Below are positions 37,319 through 47,001 of a stretch of 64,000 nt of DNA, one piece after another; the first letter of the stretch is position 1; the number at the start of each line of letters is the position of its first letter. The DNA lies in NCBI RefSeq assembly GCF_026684035.1, contig NZ_CP113361.1, positions 186,001 through 250,000 on the forward strand. The letters run 5' to 3'. The notes beneath the pieces were generated by a model, which was not told the DNA's origin, did not search any database, and worked only from the letters and a program-made list of their open reading frames with translations. The position numbers and the translations under genes are program-made. The DNA comes from Methanogenium organophilum. Its GTDB lineage: Archaea; Halobacteriota; Methanomicrobia; Methanomicrobiales; Methanomicrobiaceae.

Positions 37319-37531
37319 CTATACCTTCTCAATAATTATCCGGATTTTATCACCGGCACTCATTCCGTGTCCCTTCGGCACGTCGATATTATACCAAAGA
37401 CCAAGCGGGTTTCCCTCAGTTACCGCTGCTTCGTCAGACTGGGTGCCCTGATTCATAAGACAATCCTTCTTCTCATCAATATTTGCAACAAATTCAATAT
37501 CAGATACAAATTCTATGATTTTATCAGCCAT
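37319..37531 (-). CDS. Small hypothetical protein
   Basis: 70 aa, beta-rich, ending GHGMSAGDKIRIIIEKV, a pattern seen in small beta-barrel or PUA/SH3-like proteins. ATG 37531 is preceded by GGGAAACC. Family not recognised. Confidence 0.5.
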   Translation of the reverse strand: MADKIIEFVSDIEFVANIDEKKDCLMNQGTQSDEAAVTEGNPLGLWYNIDVPKGHGMSAGDKIRIIIEKV

Positions 37532-37650
37532 ATAAAGAGGTTTCCCGTAATCATGTTAATGGTTTGGTTTAATGACCAGAACAAGACGAAACAGAGAAGA
37601 GAATAAGTGGTTTGGATATTCAGGCAAAGAGCCTGAGCATTACTGATAAT

Positions 37651-37902
37651 TTACGCAGAACGTGGGAGAACACGCCATGTAGTGCTATTTGAGTAACTCC
37701 AGCGGGATATATCCAGTTCGTCACAGATATCAGAGAGAATTGCCAGATTTGTCCCGACTTCTTTCGGAGACAAACCGAGATCTTTCGCGATGTACTTGGA
37801 TTTAAAGTAATGTTTTCCCGCTTTGAGGCCCTGTAGCAGATATGACAGGATCTTTCCCTGTGTTGCCGAATACTGCTCAGAAATTCGGTTTTTACGGTTC
37901 AT
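37651..37902 (-). CDS. Conserved euryarchaeal HTH protein (DUF7123-like)
   Basis: 83 aa. The sequence YFKSKYIAKDLGLSPKEVG is a helix-turn-helix and WSYSNSTTWRV a C-terminal wing; similar proteins are widespread in Euryarchaeota. It probably binds DNA. Upstream lies a TATA-like element and a 6-6-6 inverted repeat between it and the start, consistent with autoregulation. Confidence 0.7.
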   Translation of the reverse strand: MNRKNRISEQYSATQGKILSYLLQGLKAGKHYFKSKYIAKDLGLSPKEVGTNLAILSDICDELDISRWSYSNSTTWRVLPRSA

Positions 37903-37919
37903 TCTTACACTCCGGAAGC

Positions 37920-37952
37920 AATTTCCATTTAGAAATTACTATAATATAAATG
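37920..37952 (-). promoter_or_regulatory. TATA box and inverted repeat upstream of HTH gene
   Basis: AATTTC (37920-37925), six-base spacer, GAAATT (37932-37937). Immediately upstream, on the minus strand, CATTTATATTATAG (37939-37952) is a strong TATA candidate. The inverted repeat falls between the TATA box and the ATG at 37902, over the expected transcription start. Confidence 0.5.
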
Positions 37953-38106
37953 TTTCTGGCAAATGTGCCTCTTTTTTCCACATTCAGAGACGATGAATGA
38001 TTTATTCAGGTTAATCCTTTGCAAAGCGATTGGAATGAACGACTATATCATCTACACAAACATATCAGAAATCGAAGGGTAATTATCTAAAATAACCCTC
38101 AAAATA

Positions 38107-39942
38107 TTATTCTACAGGAAACTCCTCAATCTTTGCTATGAGGCTTTCAATTACAGTTTCGCGCATTCCCTCAACGAATTTTATACTTCCAACGACAAGG
38201 TGGCCGCCGCCGTTCACTCCACCGCCGATAACCTCTTCTCTGAGTTCACGTACCATCTTTGGAATGTTCATCAGAACACCACGTGAACGGATGACCACAA
38301 AATCAGGTCCGATACCGAGTGTCACAACCGGTGCGCCCTCATTACGCCTGCAGAGGATGTCATGCACCTCTCCGGAGGTCTTTCCGGGTGGCGGGAAGGT
38401 AAAGCGGTGAGCATATATTTCTACATCCAGCATGAAGAGCTTCGCGGTGTTTCCAAGTTCTTGTTCAACAACATGCGGCATTGATGCACTCAGCTGTTCT
38501 TCAATTGCGAGATTTGCTTCACGTACAAGCAGCGTTACAAGGCGTTCATGACGATCACGGTCCCCGTTGACCCCAAGGATATCCTTTACAATCTCACGCC
38601 CGTCATTGAACCGAAGCCAGAACTGTTCATAATCAAGGGCAAGGGCAATATCTTTGCAGTGGTCTTCACTCCACTCATCACTGACAAGATCCAGATACTG
38701 CTGGCGTTCCGGTGCTTCACTCCGGTCACCCACCGCGGCAACTGCCGGGAAATAGCGGATCTCATCTTCCACACCGGGGAAGATCATGCGGGCAAGTTCT
38801 GCACCAAGCATACCTGCCGTCACACCAAAGTCTCCGCCGACGTGGTATGGGTTCACATGTGCATCGAGATAGGCATCGGTACTCTCATCAGGGTGGTGGT
38901 GGTCAACAACCACAATCGGAATATCATAGATCTTTGCCATCCGGTAGGACGGCTCATCCTCTTCTGTTGAGCCGTTATCCATCATGACAATGAGCGGCAG
39001 TTTCTGTCCGAACCGGACAAAATCCTTCAGCGCAAAGTCAAGATCACGGGTTACATCCTCAATTTCATAGAATGGCGCTTTTGACGGGGCCCGCTTAAAC
39101 ATGTGGCTTTCGGTGTCAAGATCTCCACCATTCTCACGAATAAGGTGCGTAACAGCGCGTTCGACAGCGACTGCAGCAGATATGCCATCCGCATCAGCAT
39201 GGTGGCGCAGCACAATCGGCTGGGCAGTAAAAATTGCCTTCCGGATGATCTTTGCCACCTTCTGCATTTCCGGCTTGAGGCGATTTAAGACGTCACTTTC
39301 AATCATAAACGGAAGGTCTTCCGGTTCCGCACGCAGTTCAAGCGCCTCTGCAATGCGTTTGTCCACATTCTCGCGTTCTTCACCGGAGAGAACACGCATA
39401 TTTGAGACCTCAATCTGAAGACGGTTGTTCCTGAGCATCACCTCACCGGAGACTGAGACCATATCTCCCAGTTCAACCTCAGGATACGCACGCACTCCTG
39501 CCTCGATGAAAGCTGCTGCATCCTCGGCACCAGTTTCATCAACAATAGTGAATATCGTAGGGCCTGAGGTCTGCTTAATCTGCGCAACCTCAGCTTCGAT
39601 GGTGGCGTGTCTGCCGACTTTGTCCGGAAGGTCAGCGAGCCGGAGTGTCGAGAGTTTCTTTGCAACGGTCTCCGTATTGTATCTGGTGGGAACAATCTCC
39701 TCAAGATCAATATTGCCGTTTTTCCGGACCTGCCGTACACGAACGAACAATGTCTCCCCTTCCTGATGATGGGTCTTCACATTTGATTTGTGTATCAGGC
39801 CCTTGATCCGGTCGTTCAGATACACAAAGGTACCAAAATCTGCAAATCCCTGCACCCGTACAACGTATACTTTCCCCTCTTCCACATCACCCACATCACA
39901 TGCCGGGGAGAGGCGATAAACAGTCATTTCTCCATTATTCAT
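38107..39942 (-). CDS. Archaeal DHH-family nuclease/phosphoesterase with S1 and OB domains (RecJ-like)
   Basis: 611 aa. S1 RNA-binding domain about 12-75 (GKVYVVRVQGFADFGTFVYL), an OB-fold about 105-195, then the DHH core with LRHHADADGISAA (about 243) and VVVDHHHPDEST, and a C-terminal DHHA1 domain with GGGVNGGGH. Archaeal RecJ-like proteins act as exonucleases or phosphodiesterases and some associate with the replisome. S1/OB suggests action on RNA or ssDNA. Length fits the family. Confidence 0.88.
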   Translation of the reverse strand: MNNGEMTVYRLSPACDVGDVEEGKVYVVRVQGFADFGTFVYLNDRIKGLIHKSNVKTHHQEGETLFVRVRQVRKNGNIDLEEIVPTRYNTETVAKKLSTLRLADLPDKVGRHATIEAEVAQIKQTSGPTIFTIVDETGAEDAAAFIEAGVRAYPEVELGDMVSVSGEVMLRNNRLQIEVSNMRVLSGEERENVDKRIAEALELRAEPEDLPFMIESDVLNRLKPEMQKVAKIIRKAIFTAQPIVLRHHADADGISAAVAVERAVTHLIRENGGDLDTESHMFKRAPSKAPFYEIEDVTRDLDFALKDFVRFGQKLPLIVMMDNGSTEEDEPSYRMAKIYDIPIVVVDHHHPDESTDAYLDAHVNPYHVGGDFGVTAGMLGAELARMIFPGVEDEIRYFPAVAAVGDRSEAPERQQYLDLVSDEWSEDHCKDIALALDYEQFWLRFNDGREIVKDILGVNGDRDRHERLVTLLVREANLAIEEQLSASMPHVVEQELGNTAKLFMLDVEIYAHRFTFPPPGKTSGEVHDILCRRNEGAPVVTLGIGPDFVVIRSRGVLMNIPKMVRELREEVIGGGVNGGGHLVVGSIKFVEGMRETVIESLIAKIEEFPVE

Positions 39943-39991
39943 TTTGTTTCACACTCGTCTGGTTTATTGTTCTATTATAGTTGAGTCACAT

Positions 39992-41170
39992 TCACCGGGA
40001 GAGATCATAGAGGCGGCATTCGCCGTCCCGCCGTCCTTTGGCTATAATAATATCCCCGGACTGTAATTTTTCATCCTTTCTCGGACGGTATTTCCATTTA
40101 TTCTCATGCCGGATTGCAAGAACCACCATACCGGTCACCGTGCTTAGTGAGGCTTCTTTCAGACTTTTCCCGGCAAGTTCGGAACCTGCCTCTACACGAA
40201 TCCGTGAAATGATTTCATCAGACTCGCGTACAATCTTCCTGAACAACGGTGGAATCTCGATATCCCGCAAAATAACATCGACAATAGAACCTGCCGCATT
40301 TGTGATATTATCCGCAAATGATGACATATAAAGCAGTCCACGCAGATACTCCACATTTGAGATGCGTTTTGCCGCTTCAAGAATCCAGAGATCCAGTTCA
40401 TACCGCATGTCATCCATCCTGGTGCCAAGAGAAACCACCTCATCCGCCACTTCACGATTGTTAAAAAGCAGAGATGTATACGCAAGGCCGACTGCGAGTT
40501 CAGAGGTATCCTTCATCTTGACAATCAGGCGGACAGCCCGGTCAAGATCGGTTACAACACTTCCTTCAGGAGACTCATCTGTTACGGGAACGTCTCTTCC
40601 ACAGAGTTCGTACAACGGCATAATCCCGCTCTCGGGCCCCTTTGCAATGACGATATCACCATCAAGAATCCGTGTTTCGCGTTCGGGATCATAGATCCAC
40701 GACACACCCCGCCTGATTGCAATGACACGCATTCCGGTGCTGCTCTGGAGACTCTGTTCACCCAGTGTCATACCATCAATAACGCTCTCTTTTCCGACCA
40801 CCACACGTTTGGTCACCTCTTCAGCATCCGGCATTGCAAGCCGGAGTTTGGCAGGAAACTTCACATCTTTCAAAATGATGGTCGCAATCTCAGACGCAGA
40901 ATTTGAAATTTTTTCTGCCGCTTCACTGACCTGCAGCATACCGCTCATTGCCTCGGCTTCCTCAACCCTCCGGGACCCAAGGATACTCTGTATCCGTGCC
41001 TGGTAGACCAGCTGATTCATCCGTTCTTCAAGGGTAATAACTTCCTGGGCAATTTCACGACTCTCAAATAGTATCGCAGAATAAGCAAGATCAACCATCA
41101 GTTCTGAGATGTCCTTCATCTCAATCAGTACATCTTTAAAACTGACCGGTTGGTACTCTAAATCACTCAT
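39992..41170 (-). CDS. PhoU/TrkA-C domain regulatory protein with internal duplication (COG3273 type)
   Basis: 392 aa in two similar halves of about 195 residues. Each half has a PhoU-like helical part (KDISELMVDLAYSAILF versus KDTSELAVGLAYTSLLF) and a TrkA-C domain (TGMRVIAIRRGVSWIYDPE versus TGMVVLAIRHENKWKYRPR), each ending DGDIVIAKG or SGDIIIAKG. TrkA-C domains bind ligands such as cyclic di-AMP or nucleotides in transport regulation. It lies 56 nt downstream of an SLC41-like transporter, its likely partner. Confidence 0.85.
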   Translation of the reverse strand: MSDLEYQPVSFKDVLIEMKDISELMVDLAYSAILFESREIAQEVITLEERMNQLVYQARIQSILGSRRVEEAEAMSGMLQVSEAAEKISNSASEIATIILKDVKFPAKLRLAMPDAEEVTKRVVVGKESVIDGMTLGEQSLQSSTGMRVIAIRRGVSWIYDPERETRILDGDIVIAKGPESGIMPLYELCGRDVPVTDESPEGSVVTDLDRAVRLIVKMKDTSELAVGLAYTSLLFNNREVADEVVSLGTRMDDMRYELDLWILEAAKRISNVEYLRGLLYMSSFADNITNAAGSIVDVILRDIEIPPLFRKIVRESDEIISRIRVEAGSELAGKSLKEASLSTVTGMVVLAIRHENKWKYRPRKDEKLQSGDIIIAKGRRDGECRLYDLSR

Positions 41171-41225
41171 GGGCGTATAGTCCTTTCATGATACACTTTG
41201 TCGTATCTACTATTATGGTATCTCA

Positions 41226-42434
41226 TTATACGAGTATATTAATAACGGCGACAAGGATGGCCGCGCCAACCAGATCTATTGTACTGGTTATCACCGGAAT
41301 GCCAAAATTATCAGGATCAAGCCCGTACCGGAATGAGAGACCTGCAGTTGCATAGGCAATGATATTCACAATCGTGATGACGATCATCCCGGATACGGTA
41401 CATATTGTGATCAGTTCAAAAAGGCCGGGGGATGCAATACCCATCAGCCCTGACGCTTCCTGGGCTATCAGGCCGATTAGCGGGAAAACAAACAGTGCAT
41501 AGAGATACGACCCACCAAACTGTTCCAGTACCGGCCGTTCGGGACGGACTTTTGCATCAATTTCACCCATATGCATCCCGGTTGCAAGGCGGGAACAGAG
41601 AATCCCTGCAATCGAACCACAAAGCCCGGTAAACGGCGGAATAATGATCAGGAATACCGCGAATTCAATGAGTTGTTCCAGATCAAGCGTATAGGTCAGT
41701 CCGGCAAGTGTTCCGACAAAGGAAAGGAAAAGGAGCAGGGGCAGGATTTCCCGGTTTATCTCAAAGACAGGCTCATCAAGGTACACCGAATAGACCAGAG
41801 AGGCAGCGGTCAGAAGAATCACAATACCAAAGAGGATATTGAGAACAACAGGAGCCAGTGTGACAAAGAAAAGAGTGGTGACGACGAGGACGGGCAGAGT
41901 CACAATATCTCCCGCTGTTGTAACCGTTGGCGCTGCGATCATATCAAGATCCAGACCAAAGCGGTAACTGATAAGGACCACAATAAGCGTGATCCCCATA
42001 ACAATGAGCCCGGAAACAATCCCGGATACAACGGAAATTACCACGTAGTCGATGACACTAAGACCCTCAATACCAAAGACAGCACAGATACCTGCGACAA
42101 TCAGACCCAGCCAGAATCCAATGATCACCGTTGTCAGAAATGATGCCCGCAGATTTGAGCCCAGCACAGACTCGCGGGAAAATTCAACATCAAATGCCCC
42201 CAGATGCATCGATGAAGAGAGACGGGACGCGAGCACACCCGAGATACTCCCCCGCATGTTAATAGACGGAGGCACCATGACCATCAGTCCCGGCAAAAGG
42301 GCAATCACGTCACGTGCTGAACCAAGATAAATGCCTGCTGCACTAGCAGCAAACGCACAGATTAAAAGAGCAGCGAATCCGGTTAAAAAGAGACGGATCT
42401 GGCTGGATATCTGCAGCTGCAACATCATCACCAT
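41226..42434 (-). CDS. SLC41/MgtE-like divalent cation transporter, two-repeat form
   Basis: 402 aa, about ten membrane helices in two MgtE-like repeats: PSINMRGSISGVLASRLSSS near residue 57 and PPFTGLCGSIAGILCSRLAT near residue 270, each followed by a short acidic HMG-x-D/E segment. No cytosolic CBS domain is present, unlike bacterial MgtE, so regulation probably comes from the adjacent COG3273-type protein. Start ATG 42434 or ATG 42428 (better spacing to AGGGG). Confidence 0.85.
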   Translation of the reverse strand: MVMMLQLQISSQIRLFLTGFAALLICAFAASAAGIYLGSARDVIALLPGLMVMVPPSINMRGSISGVLASRLSSSMHLGAFDVEFSRESVLGSNLRASFLTTVIIGFWLGLIVAGICAVFGIEGLSVIDYVVISVVSGIVSGLIVMGITLIVVLISYRFGLDLDMIAAPTVTTAGDIVTLPVLVVTTLFFVTLAPVVLNILFGIVILLTAASLVYSVYLDEPVFEINREILPLLLFLSFVGTLAGLTYTLDLEQLIEFAVFLIIIPPFTGLCGSIAGILCSRLATGMHMGEIDAKVRPERPVLEQFGGSYLYALFVFPLIGLIAQEASGLMGIASPGLFELITICTVSGMIVITIVNIIAYATAGLSFRYGLDPDNFGIPVITSTIDLVGAAILVAVINILV

Positions 42435-42445
42435 CCCCTGTCATT

Positions 42446-43387
42446 TTATTCACTCCGGTACGGAATCTCAAATACTTCAAGATCATCAGGTGCAAACACC
42501 TGTCCTGAATAGTGTTTCCCTGCATCTTCTATATGAGTTGCTGTATTGACGTATCGTGAACTGATATGAACAAGGGCAAGACGGGCAGCGTCAATCTGGG
42601 CTGCAACCATCCCTGCCTCCGCTGCAGTTGAGTGAAACACTTCGGGCGCACGTTCCGCCTCACTTTCATCAAAGGTGGCATCATGAATCAAAAGGTCCGC
42701 ATCCATGCCCCATCCCAGCCACGAACGCACATTCGGACGCGTGTCACCCGTGTAGACAACTTTTCGGCCGGAACGCGAAGGGCCGACCACCTGGTCTGCT
42801 TTCACAACGGTCTCCTGTCCGTCGATATCCACGGTAACATCCTCTCCGCGCTGGAGTTTCCCAAAGAGGCGCCCCTCAGGCACACCCAGACGAATGGCCT
42901 CTTCACGGTTAAACCGGCCGGGACGCGCATCTTCTTCAAGGATATAACCCAGTCCCGGAATCCCGTGTTGTGCAGAGAACGCACGAACATGGTATCCATC
43001 AAAGGGCACCACATCGCCGGGATTCAGTACCCGTGGTTCCAAATGGAATCCGGGGGGTTTCTTTGCAAGTGCAAGGATGCCATCGACAAATCCATCCACC
43101 CATCTGGGCCCGTATATGGGGAGAGGTTCTGTGCGCCCCATAAATGAGAGAGTATGAATCAGACCGGGAACACCCAGATAATGATCCGCATGCCAGTGAG
43201 TGATAAATATGGCATCAACGGTAAAGCCGGTTCGTGCCCGCATCATCTGCTGCTGTGCTCCTTCACCGCAGTCAAAGAGCAGGGTATCCGCACCGCGTCG
43301 CATCATGATGCATGCCGGATTGCGGTTCGGCGTGGGGAGGGCACCAGCCGTTCCAAGGAAATAAACATGGAGCGTCTCTCCTGCCAT
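42446..43387 (-). CDS. rnz: Ribonuclease Z
   Basis: 313 aa. Metallo-beta-lactamase fold: FLGTAGALPTPNRNP at the N-terminus, THWHADHYLG as metal site, GDTRPN and LIHDATF, then HISSRY. RNase Z removes the 3' trailer of pre-tRNAs, needed here since the tRNA lacks an encoded CCA. ATG 43387 is preceded by GGAGGTG at good spacing and overlaps the upstream stop. Confidence 0.95.
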   Translation of the reverse strand: MAGETLHVYFLGTAGALPTPNRNPACIMMRRGADTLLFDCGEGAQQQMMRARTGFTVDAIFITHWHADHYLGVPGLIHTLSFMGRTEPLPIYGPRWVDGFVDGILALAKKPPGFHLEPRVLNPGDVVPFDGYHVRAFSAQHGIPGLGYILEEDARPGRFNREEAIRLGVPEGRLFGKLQRGEDVTVDIDGQETVVKADQVVGPSRSGRKVVYTGDTRPNVRSWLGWGMDADLLIHDATFDESEAERAPEVFHSTAAEAGMVAAQIDAARLALVHISSRYVNTATHIEDAGKHYSGQVFAPDDLEVFEIPYRSE

Positions 43388-44157
43388 CAGAAACACCTCC
43401 GGAATACATCCCTGCTTATCGCGGCTTCGTCCAGATTCCGCCCTTCAACGACACAGATACCATGGTAGGCGGCGCTGATACGGCGGCCGGCATCATCCCA
43501 GTCAATGGTGCCTGCCCCAAGAGCAAGATGCTCGTCAGAACTGCCATGGTTGTCATGAATATGCATATGCGTCGCTGTTCCAATGCGGCCAAGGTACGTC
43601 TTAACCTGACCGGTAGTGTTCGCGTGGCCAAGATCCACGGTTGCATATATTCCCTCTACCCCCTCAATCATCCCAAAGTGTTCCTCTGCTTCCATACAGA
43701 GGAAATCTGGGATTTTGGGCATATTTTCGAGACATACCTGCACGCCGGTATCAATACCCGTTGCTCCGATTTCCCGGAGCGCCTCCTTGTGAAGATTCCA
43801 GACCTTCTGCGGCACAAGACGTCCGTGGGGAGATACATAGCCGGGATGAATCGTCACAACATCTGTGATATCTGCAGCCTTTGTCACACAGAGCTGCATC
43901 TGGCGGATGGATTCCCGGTAGATGGGATCATTCAGCGACCCGATATTGAGATCAGTAAATGGTGCATGCACGCTGATGCCAAGGCTCGTGGTTTCAATAA
44001 TCTCAGTTATTTTCGCAAACGCTTCAGGATTATCCAGCCGGTAATTGCCGTCAGCGGAAATTTCCCAGCCATCATACCCGCACTCTTCGATACCGTATAC
44101 CCATTCAGGAGAGGACCACACCTTGGATGATGAGGCAAAATAGAGCGGAAGTGTCAT
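43387..44157 (-). CDS. TIM-barrel sugar phosphate isomerase/epimerase-like protein
   Basis: 256 aa. AP endonuclease family 2/xylose isomerase-like barrel: SVHAPFTDLN, VTIHPGY, VCLENMP, VDLGHANT, HIHDNHGSSDEHLALG and CVVEGRN hold the expected metal-binding His/Glu/Asp. It could be an isomerase or an endonuclease IV-type enzyme; substrate unknown. ATG 44157 follows GGAGGAAGG and overlaps the UPF0200 stop (ATGA). Confidence 0.85.
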   Translation of the reverse strand: MTLPLYFASSSKVWSSPEWVYGIEECGYDGWEISADGNYRLDNPEAFAKITEIIETTSLGISVHAPFTDLNIGSLNDPIYRESIRQMQLCVTKAADITDVVTIHPGYVSPHGRLVPQKVWNLHKEALREIGATGIDTGVQVCLENMPKIPDFLCMEAEEHFGMIEGVEGIYATVDLGHANTTGQVKTYLGRIGTATHMHIHDNHGSSDEHLALGAGTIDWDDAGRRISAAYHGICVVEGRNLDEAAISRDVFRRCF

Positions 44158-44705
44158 GCACCTTCCTCCAGACACTTGCGAAGCAGTGCCCGGACCGCAT
44201 TCTCGTACTCCACCATACTTCCATCATTTGTGACCGTCACATCCGCCATCGCAAGCGCTGCATCCAGTCCCCAGCCGCGTTCACGCTCGTCACGGGCGTT
44301 TAATTCATCGGCAGAGGAAACATCATCCTCACGCCCACGCCCGAATATCCGTTCCAGCCGTATTGCAGACGGGCATGCAACACCCACGAGGAAAAAATCC
44401 GAGAAATGATTTCTGAAAAGGACAACCTCTGCCTCACTGCGGATTCCGTCAATAACGGCAACCTCTGCCTCACACGCCTCAACTCGTGGAATAGTAAGCT
44501 GTGCAATTGCATCGCGACCCATCTTTGCTCTCAGCTGCGCAGACGCCTCACCCATCGAAAGGTCTGACAGGGTTTTCCCTGACGTACGTACATACTCACG
44601 TATTGAATCACCCATCACAAAAACCGGGATATCCATTTCTTCTGCGATGCGTGAAAATTCGCCTTTCCCACTTCCGGGAAGGCCGACAACTCCGATAACT
44701 CTCAT
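44154..44705 (-). CDS. UPF0200 nucleotide kinase-like P-loop protein
   Basis: 183 aa. P-loop GLPGSGKGEF near residue 8, then FVMGDSIREYV and VIDGIRSEAEV, as in adenylate or dephospho-CoA kinase-like proteins of UPF0200. Archaeal members are annotated as AAA/nucleoside monophosphate kinases of unknown substrate. First gene of an operon with the TIM-barrel protein and RNase Z. Confidence 0.85.
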   Translation of the reverse strand: MRVIGVVGLPGSGKGEFSRIAEEMDIPVFVMGDSIREYVRTSGKTLSDLSMGEASAQLRAKMGRDAIAQLTIPRVEACEAEVAVIDGIRSEAEVVLFRNHFSDFFLVGVACPSAIRLERIFGRGREDDVSSADELNARDERERGWGLDAALAMADVTVTNDGSMVEYENAVRALLRKCLEEGA

Positions 44706-44722
44706 CTATATGTATCCTTATT

Positions 44723-45523
44723 TCAGTAATTACGCCGGGCCTGAAGAATGTCTGTTAAGACAATGGAATCAGCAATGATGATCTGCCCGTTTTTATAGGT
44801 GACTTCACCATCATCGCGCGTGCGTATCCGGACAGGGCGCTGTATTTTATCTGCAAGGCCTTTCAGTTCATTGAATGACAGGGGGGTCATGTTCCCGGAA
44901 ACACCCTGATTTAAGACGAAGTCAACATCAGGTGCTTCCCGCGAGATGTAAGCCACATCATCCTCACGTCCCGGGAAGAGGGTAACCACTACCTGAAACT
45001 CAGAGAGTGTACCCGACTGGTATGCTTCTGTGCAAAGGGCAAGCGAGCGCTGCACCTTTTTGGTCACCTCTGGTTTCACCTTCAGCAGTTTGGGATAATG
45101 TTCCCACCGGGTTTTGATATCCAGATGGACAAGGTCTATGAGAGACTGATCAATGAGCGCCTCCAGCGTTTCAGGAAACACGCCATTTGTCTGAACACCG
45201 ACTTTCAGGTTCATAGCACGGCATCCTTTTGCGAGCGCAATCAGTGCATCCTTTTGCATCGTCGGCTCTCCGCCGGAGAGGATAACTCCGGAGATAAGCA
45301 TCCTCGATGAGTGAATCAGGTCAAGAATCTCTTCAACGGGACGGGGATCAGACCCCTTCTGAAGTTCAGGATTATGACAGTAATGGCAATGAACCGGGCA
45401 CCCTCGCAGAAACACGGTGCAGACCGAACGTCCCCTCCAGTCAACAGTACTAAGCGGAACAAATCCTCCAAAATTTGCGTTCAACAGACCACCAGATATC
45501 TTATATGTACGGGCGGAACTCAT
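44723..45523 (-). CDS. nrdG: Radical SAM activating protein, anaerobic ribonucleotide reductase type
   Basis: 266 aa. Motif CPVHCHYC uses Cys42, 46 and 49; GGEPTMQ follows. The short [4Fe-4S] radical SAM fold without extra ferredoxin domain fits NrdG-like activases that generate the glycyl radical of anaerobic ribonucleotide reductase; other glycyl-radical targets cannot be ruled out as no nrdD is in the window. ATG 45523 gives the conserved GGLLNANFGGFVPLSTVDW region. Confidence 0.85.
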   Translation of the reverse strand: MSSARTYKISGGLLNANFGGFVPLSTVDWRGRSVCTVFLRGCPVHCHYCHNPELQKGSDPRPVEEILDLIHSSRMLISGVILSGGEPTMQKDALIALAKGCRAMNLKVGVQTNGVFPETLEALIDQSLIDLVHLDIKTRWEHYPKLLKVKPEVTKKVQRSLALCTEAYQSGTLSEFQVVVTLFPGREDDVAYISREAPDVDFVLNQGVSGNMTPLSFNELKGLADKIQRPVRIRTRDDGEVTYKNGQIIIADSIVLTDILQARRNY

Positions 45524-45620
45524 TTGAAGGTTTCAATTCTCTCAATTGTTGCTTTCACCTGCCGGATGTTGCGCGAGACTTAATGCCCCCGGACACATAC
45601 CTGTAATTATTGGAACAGTC

Positions 45621-46238
45621 ATGAAGACGGTTGTAGCCCTGACGGATCCGGAAGATATAGATGCAGCGGCCGATTCCGGAGCAGATTATATTGAACTGCG
45701 CATCGATCTCTTTTGCGCAGAACCGGCGGCACTCTGCGAAAGGGATGATGTGCCGTTTATTGTAACACTGAGGAGTAGTGCCGAGGGCGGAAAATTCTCC
45801 GGAACCCCGACAGAATGGTGGGAAATTATTGAACCGTGGTGTTCATATGCCACATATATCGACATCGAACAGCAGTTCTCAGAATATGCACACGAGGTCA
45901 GAGAACGCGGGCCGCGTGTCATCGCATCCCTTCATCTGCCGGACACACCCGATACCCCCACCCTGCGTTCCCATGAGCAGGCACTCAGAGCATACGGGGA
46001 CATCCCAAAGATCATCACCACACCCCATTCCAAAGAGGAGCTCCTGCGCCTTCTGAGTTTCACCGCCGCTGCTTCAGGCCCTCTCTGTGCCGGGACAATG
46101 GGCCCGGAACTAAGGTTTGGCAGGGTTCTGGCAGGCCTCTTTGGGTCTGAAATGGTATACTGCCACTTTGGGACGCCAACAGCAGAGGGGCAATACCATA
46201 TCAAAGAAATGCGAGAGATCATGCATCTCCTTGAATAA
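45621..46238 (+). CDS. aroD: 3-dehydroquinate dehydratase, type I
   Basis: 205 aa. Conserved YIELRIDLF, TLRSSAEGGKFSG, ASLHLPDTP and IPKIITTPHS (Schiff-base Lys), with C-terminal HFGTPTAEGQY. It performs the third step of the shikimate pathway. ATG 45621 with TTGGAA upstream. Next gene on the same strand is 73 nt downstream. Confidence 0.95.
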   Translation: MKTVVALTDPEDIDAAADSGADYIELRIDLFCAEPAALCERDDVPFIVTLRSSAEGGKFSGTPTEWWEIIEPWCSYATYIDIEQQFSEYAHEVRERGPRVIASLHLPDTPDTPTLRSHEQALRAYGDIPKIITTPHSKEELLRLLSFTAAASGPLCAGTMGPELRFGRVLAGLFGSEMVYCHFGTPTAEGQYHIKEMREIMHLLE

Positions 46239-46311
46239 AAACAGAAATCGCCTCCCCCTAAACCAATCCGGAACATACCTGAAACAGAGACATACACAGG
46301 ACATCCAGAAT

Positions 46312-46902
46312 ATGAATCCAACAGTATCCAGTAAAGAAGCGCTGCGCCAGACACTCCGTCAAAAGAGGCAGGAAATACCACCAGAACAGTATGCAGCACG
46401 CAGCAGAGAAATAACAACATCTCTCCTGAAAACCCTGAAGCCCTTTGAGACGATTCTGGTCTACTCCTCAAAACCCCCTGAAGTTGACACCCGGCCCCTC
46501 ATCAGATCTCTGCTGAATGAAGGGAAAAATATCATTGTCCCAATTATCCAGCGCGAAGACTGCAGCCTCAGGCTCTCATATATCAGAACAGCGGATGTGC
46601 TGGTTCCAAGCACATTCAATGTACCGGAGCCCATAGGAAACGAAATCCCCGCAGATCCAGCAGATATTGACGTGGCATTGATCCCGCTTCTCGGATTTGA
46701 TGATGCCGGAAACCGCATTGGATACGGTGCCGGATACTATGATCGGTTTCTTTCAAAACACACTCAGTTCCCAACCGTGGGCGTCGCCTTCGCTGTACAA
46801 AGATGTGTTCAGATTCCCCATGAAGCGACAGACCAGACTCTTGACGCAGTCGTGACAGAAGCGGGGATTACCATCATCTCAAAAACCAAATTTGGCAAAT
46901 AA
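46312..46902 (+). CDS. 5-formyltetrahydrofolate cyclo-ligase family protein
   Basis: 196 aa. LRQTLRQKRQEI at the N-terminus, IPLLGFDDAGNRIGYGAGYYDRFL motif (given here in part: GYGAGYYDRFL) and VGVAFAVQ are family signatures. The enzyme converts 5-formyl-THF to 5,10-methenyl-THF; a role with methanopterin-type cofactors is possible in methanogens. ATG 46312. Confidence 0.9.
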   Translation: MNPTVSSKEALRQTLRQKRQEIPPEQYAARSREITTSLLKTLKPFETILVYSSKPPEVDTRPLIRSLLNEGKNIIVPIIQREDCSLRLSYIRTADVLVPSTFNVPEPIGNEIPADPADIDVALIPLLGFDDAGNRIGYGAGYYDRFLSKHTQFPTVGVAFAVQRCVQIPHEATDQTLDAVVTEAGITIISKTKFGK

Positions 46903-47001
46903 TCTGCCAGAATCATCAGAACAGTGATATAAGATACTCTTTTTGGTCTTCTCTTTGACCGCGGTGCCGGGCCCCGAGACCTCACCCCGATGGCAAAATT
47001 A

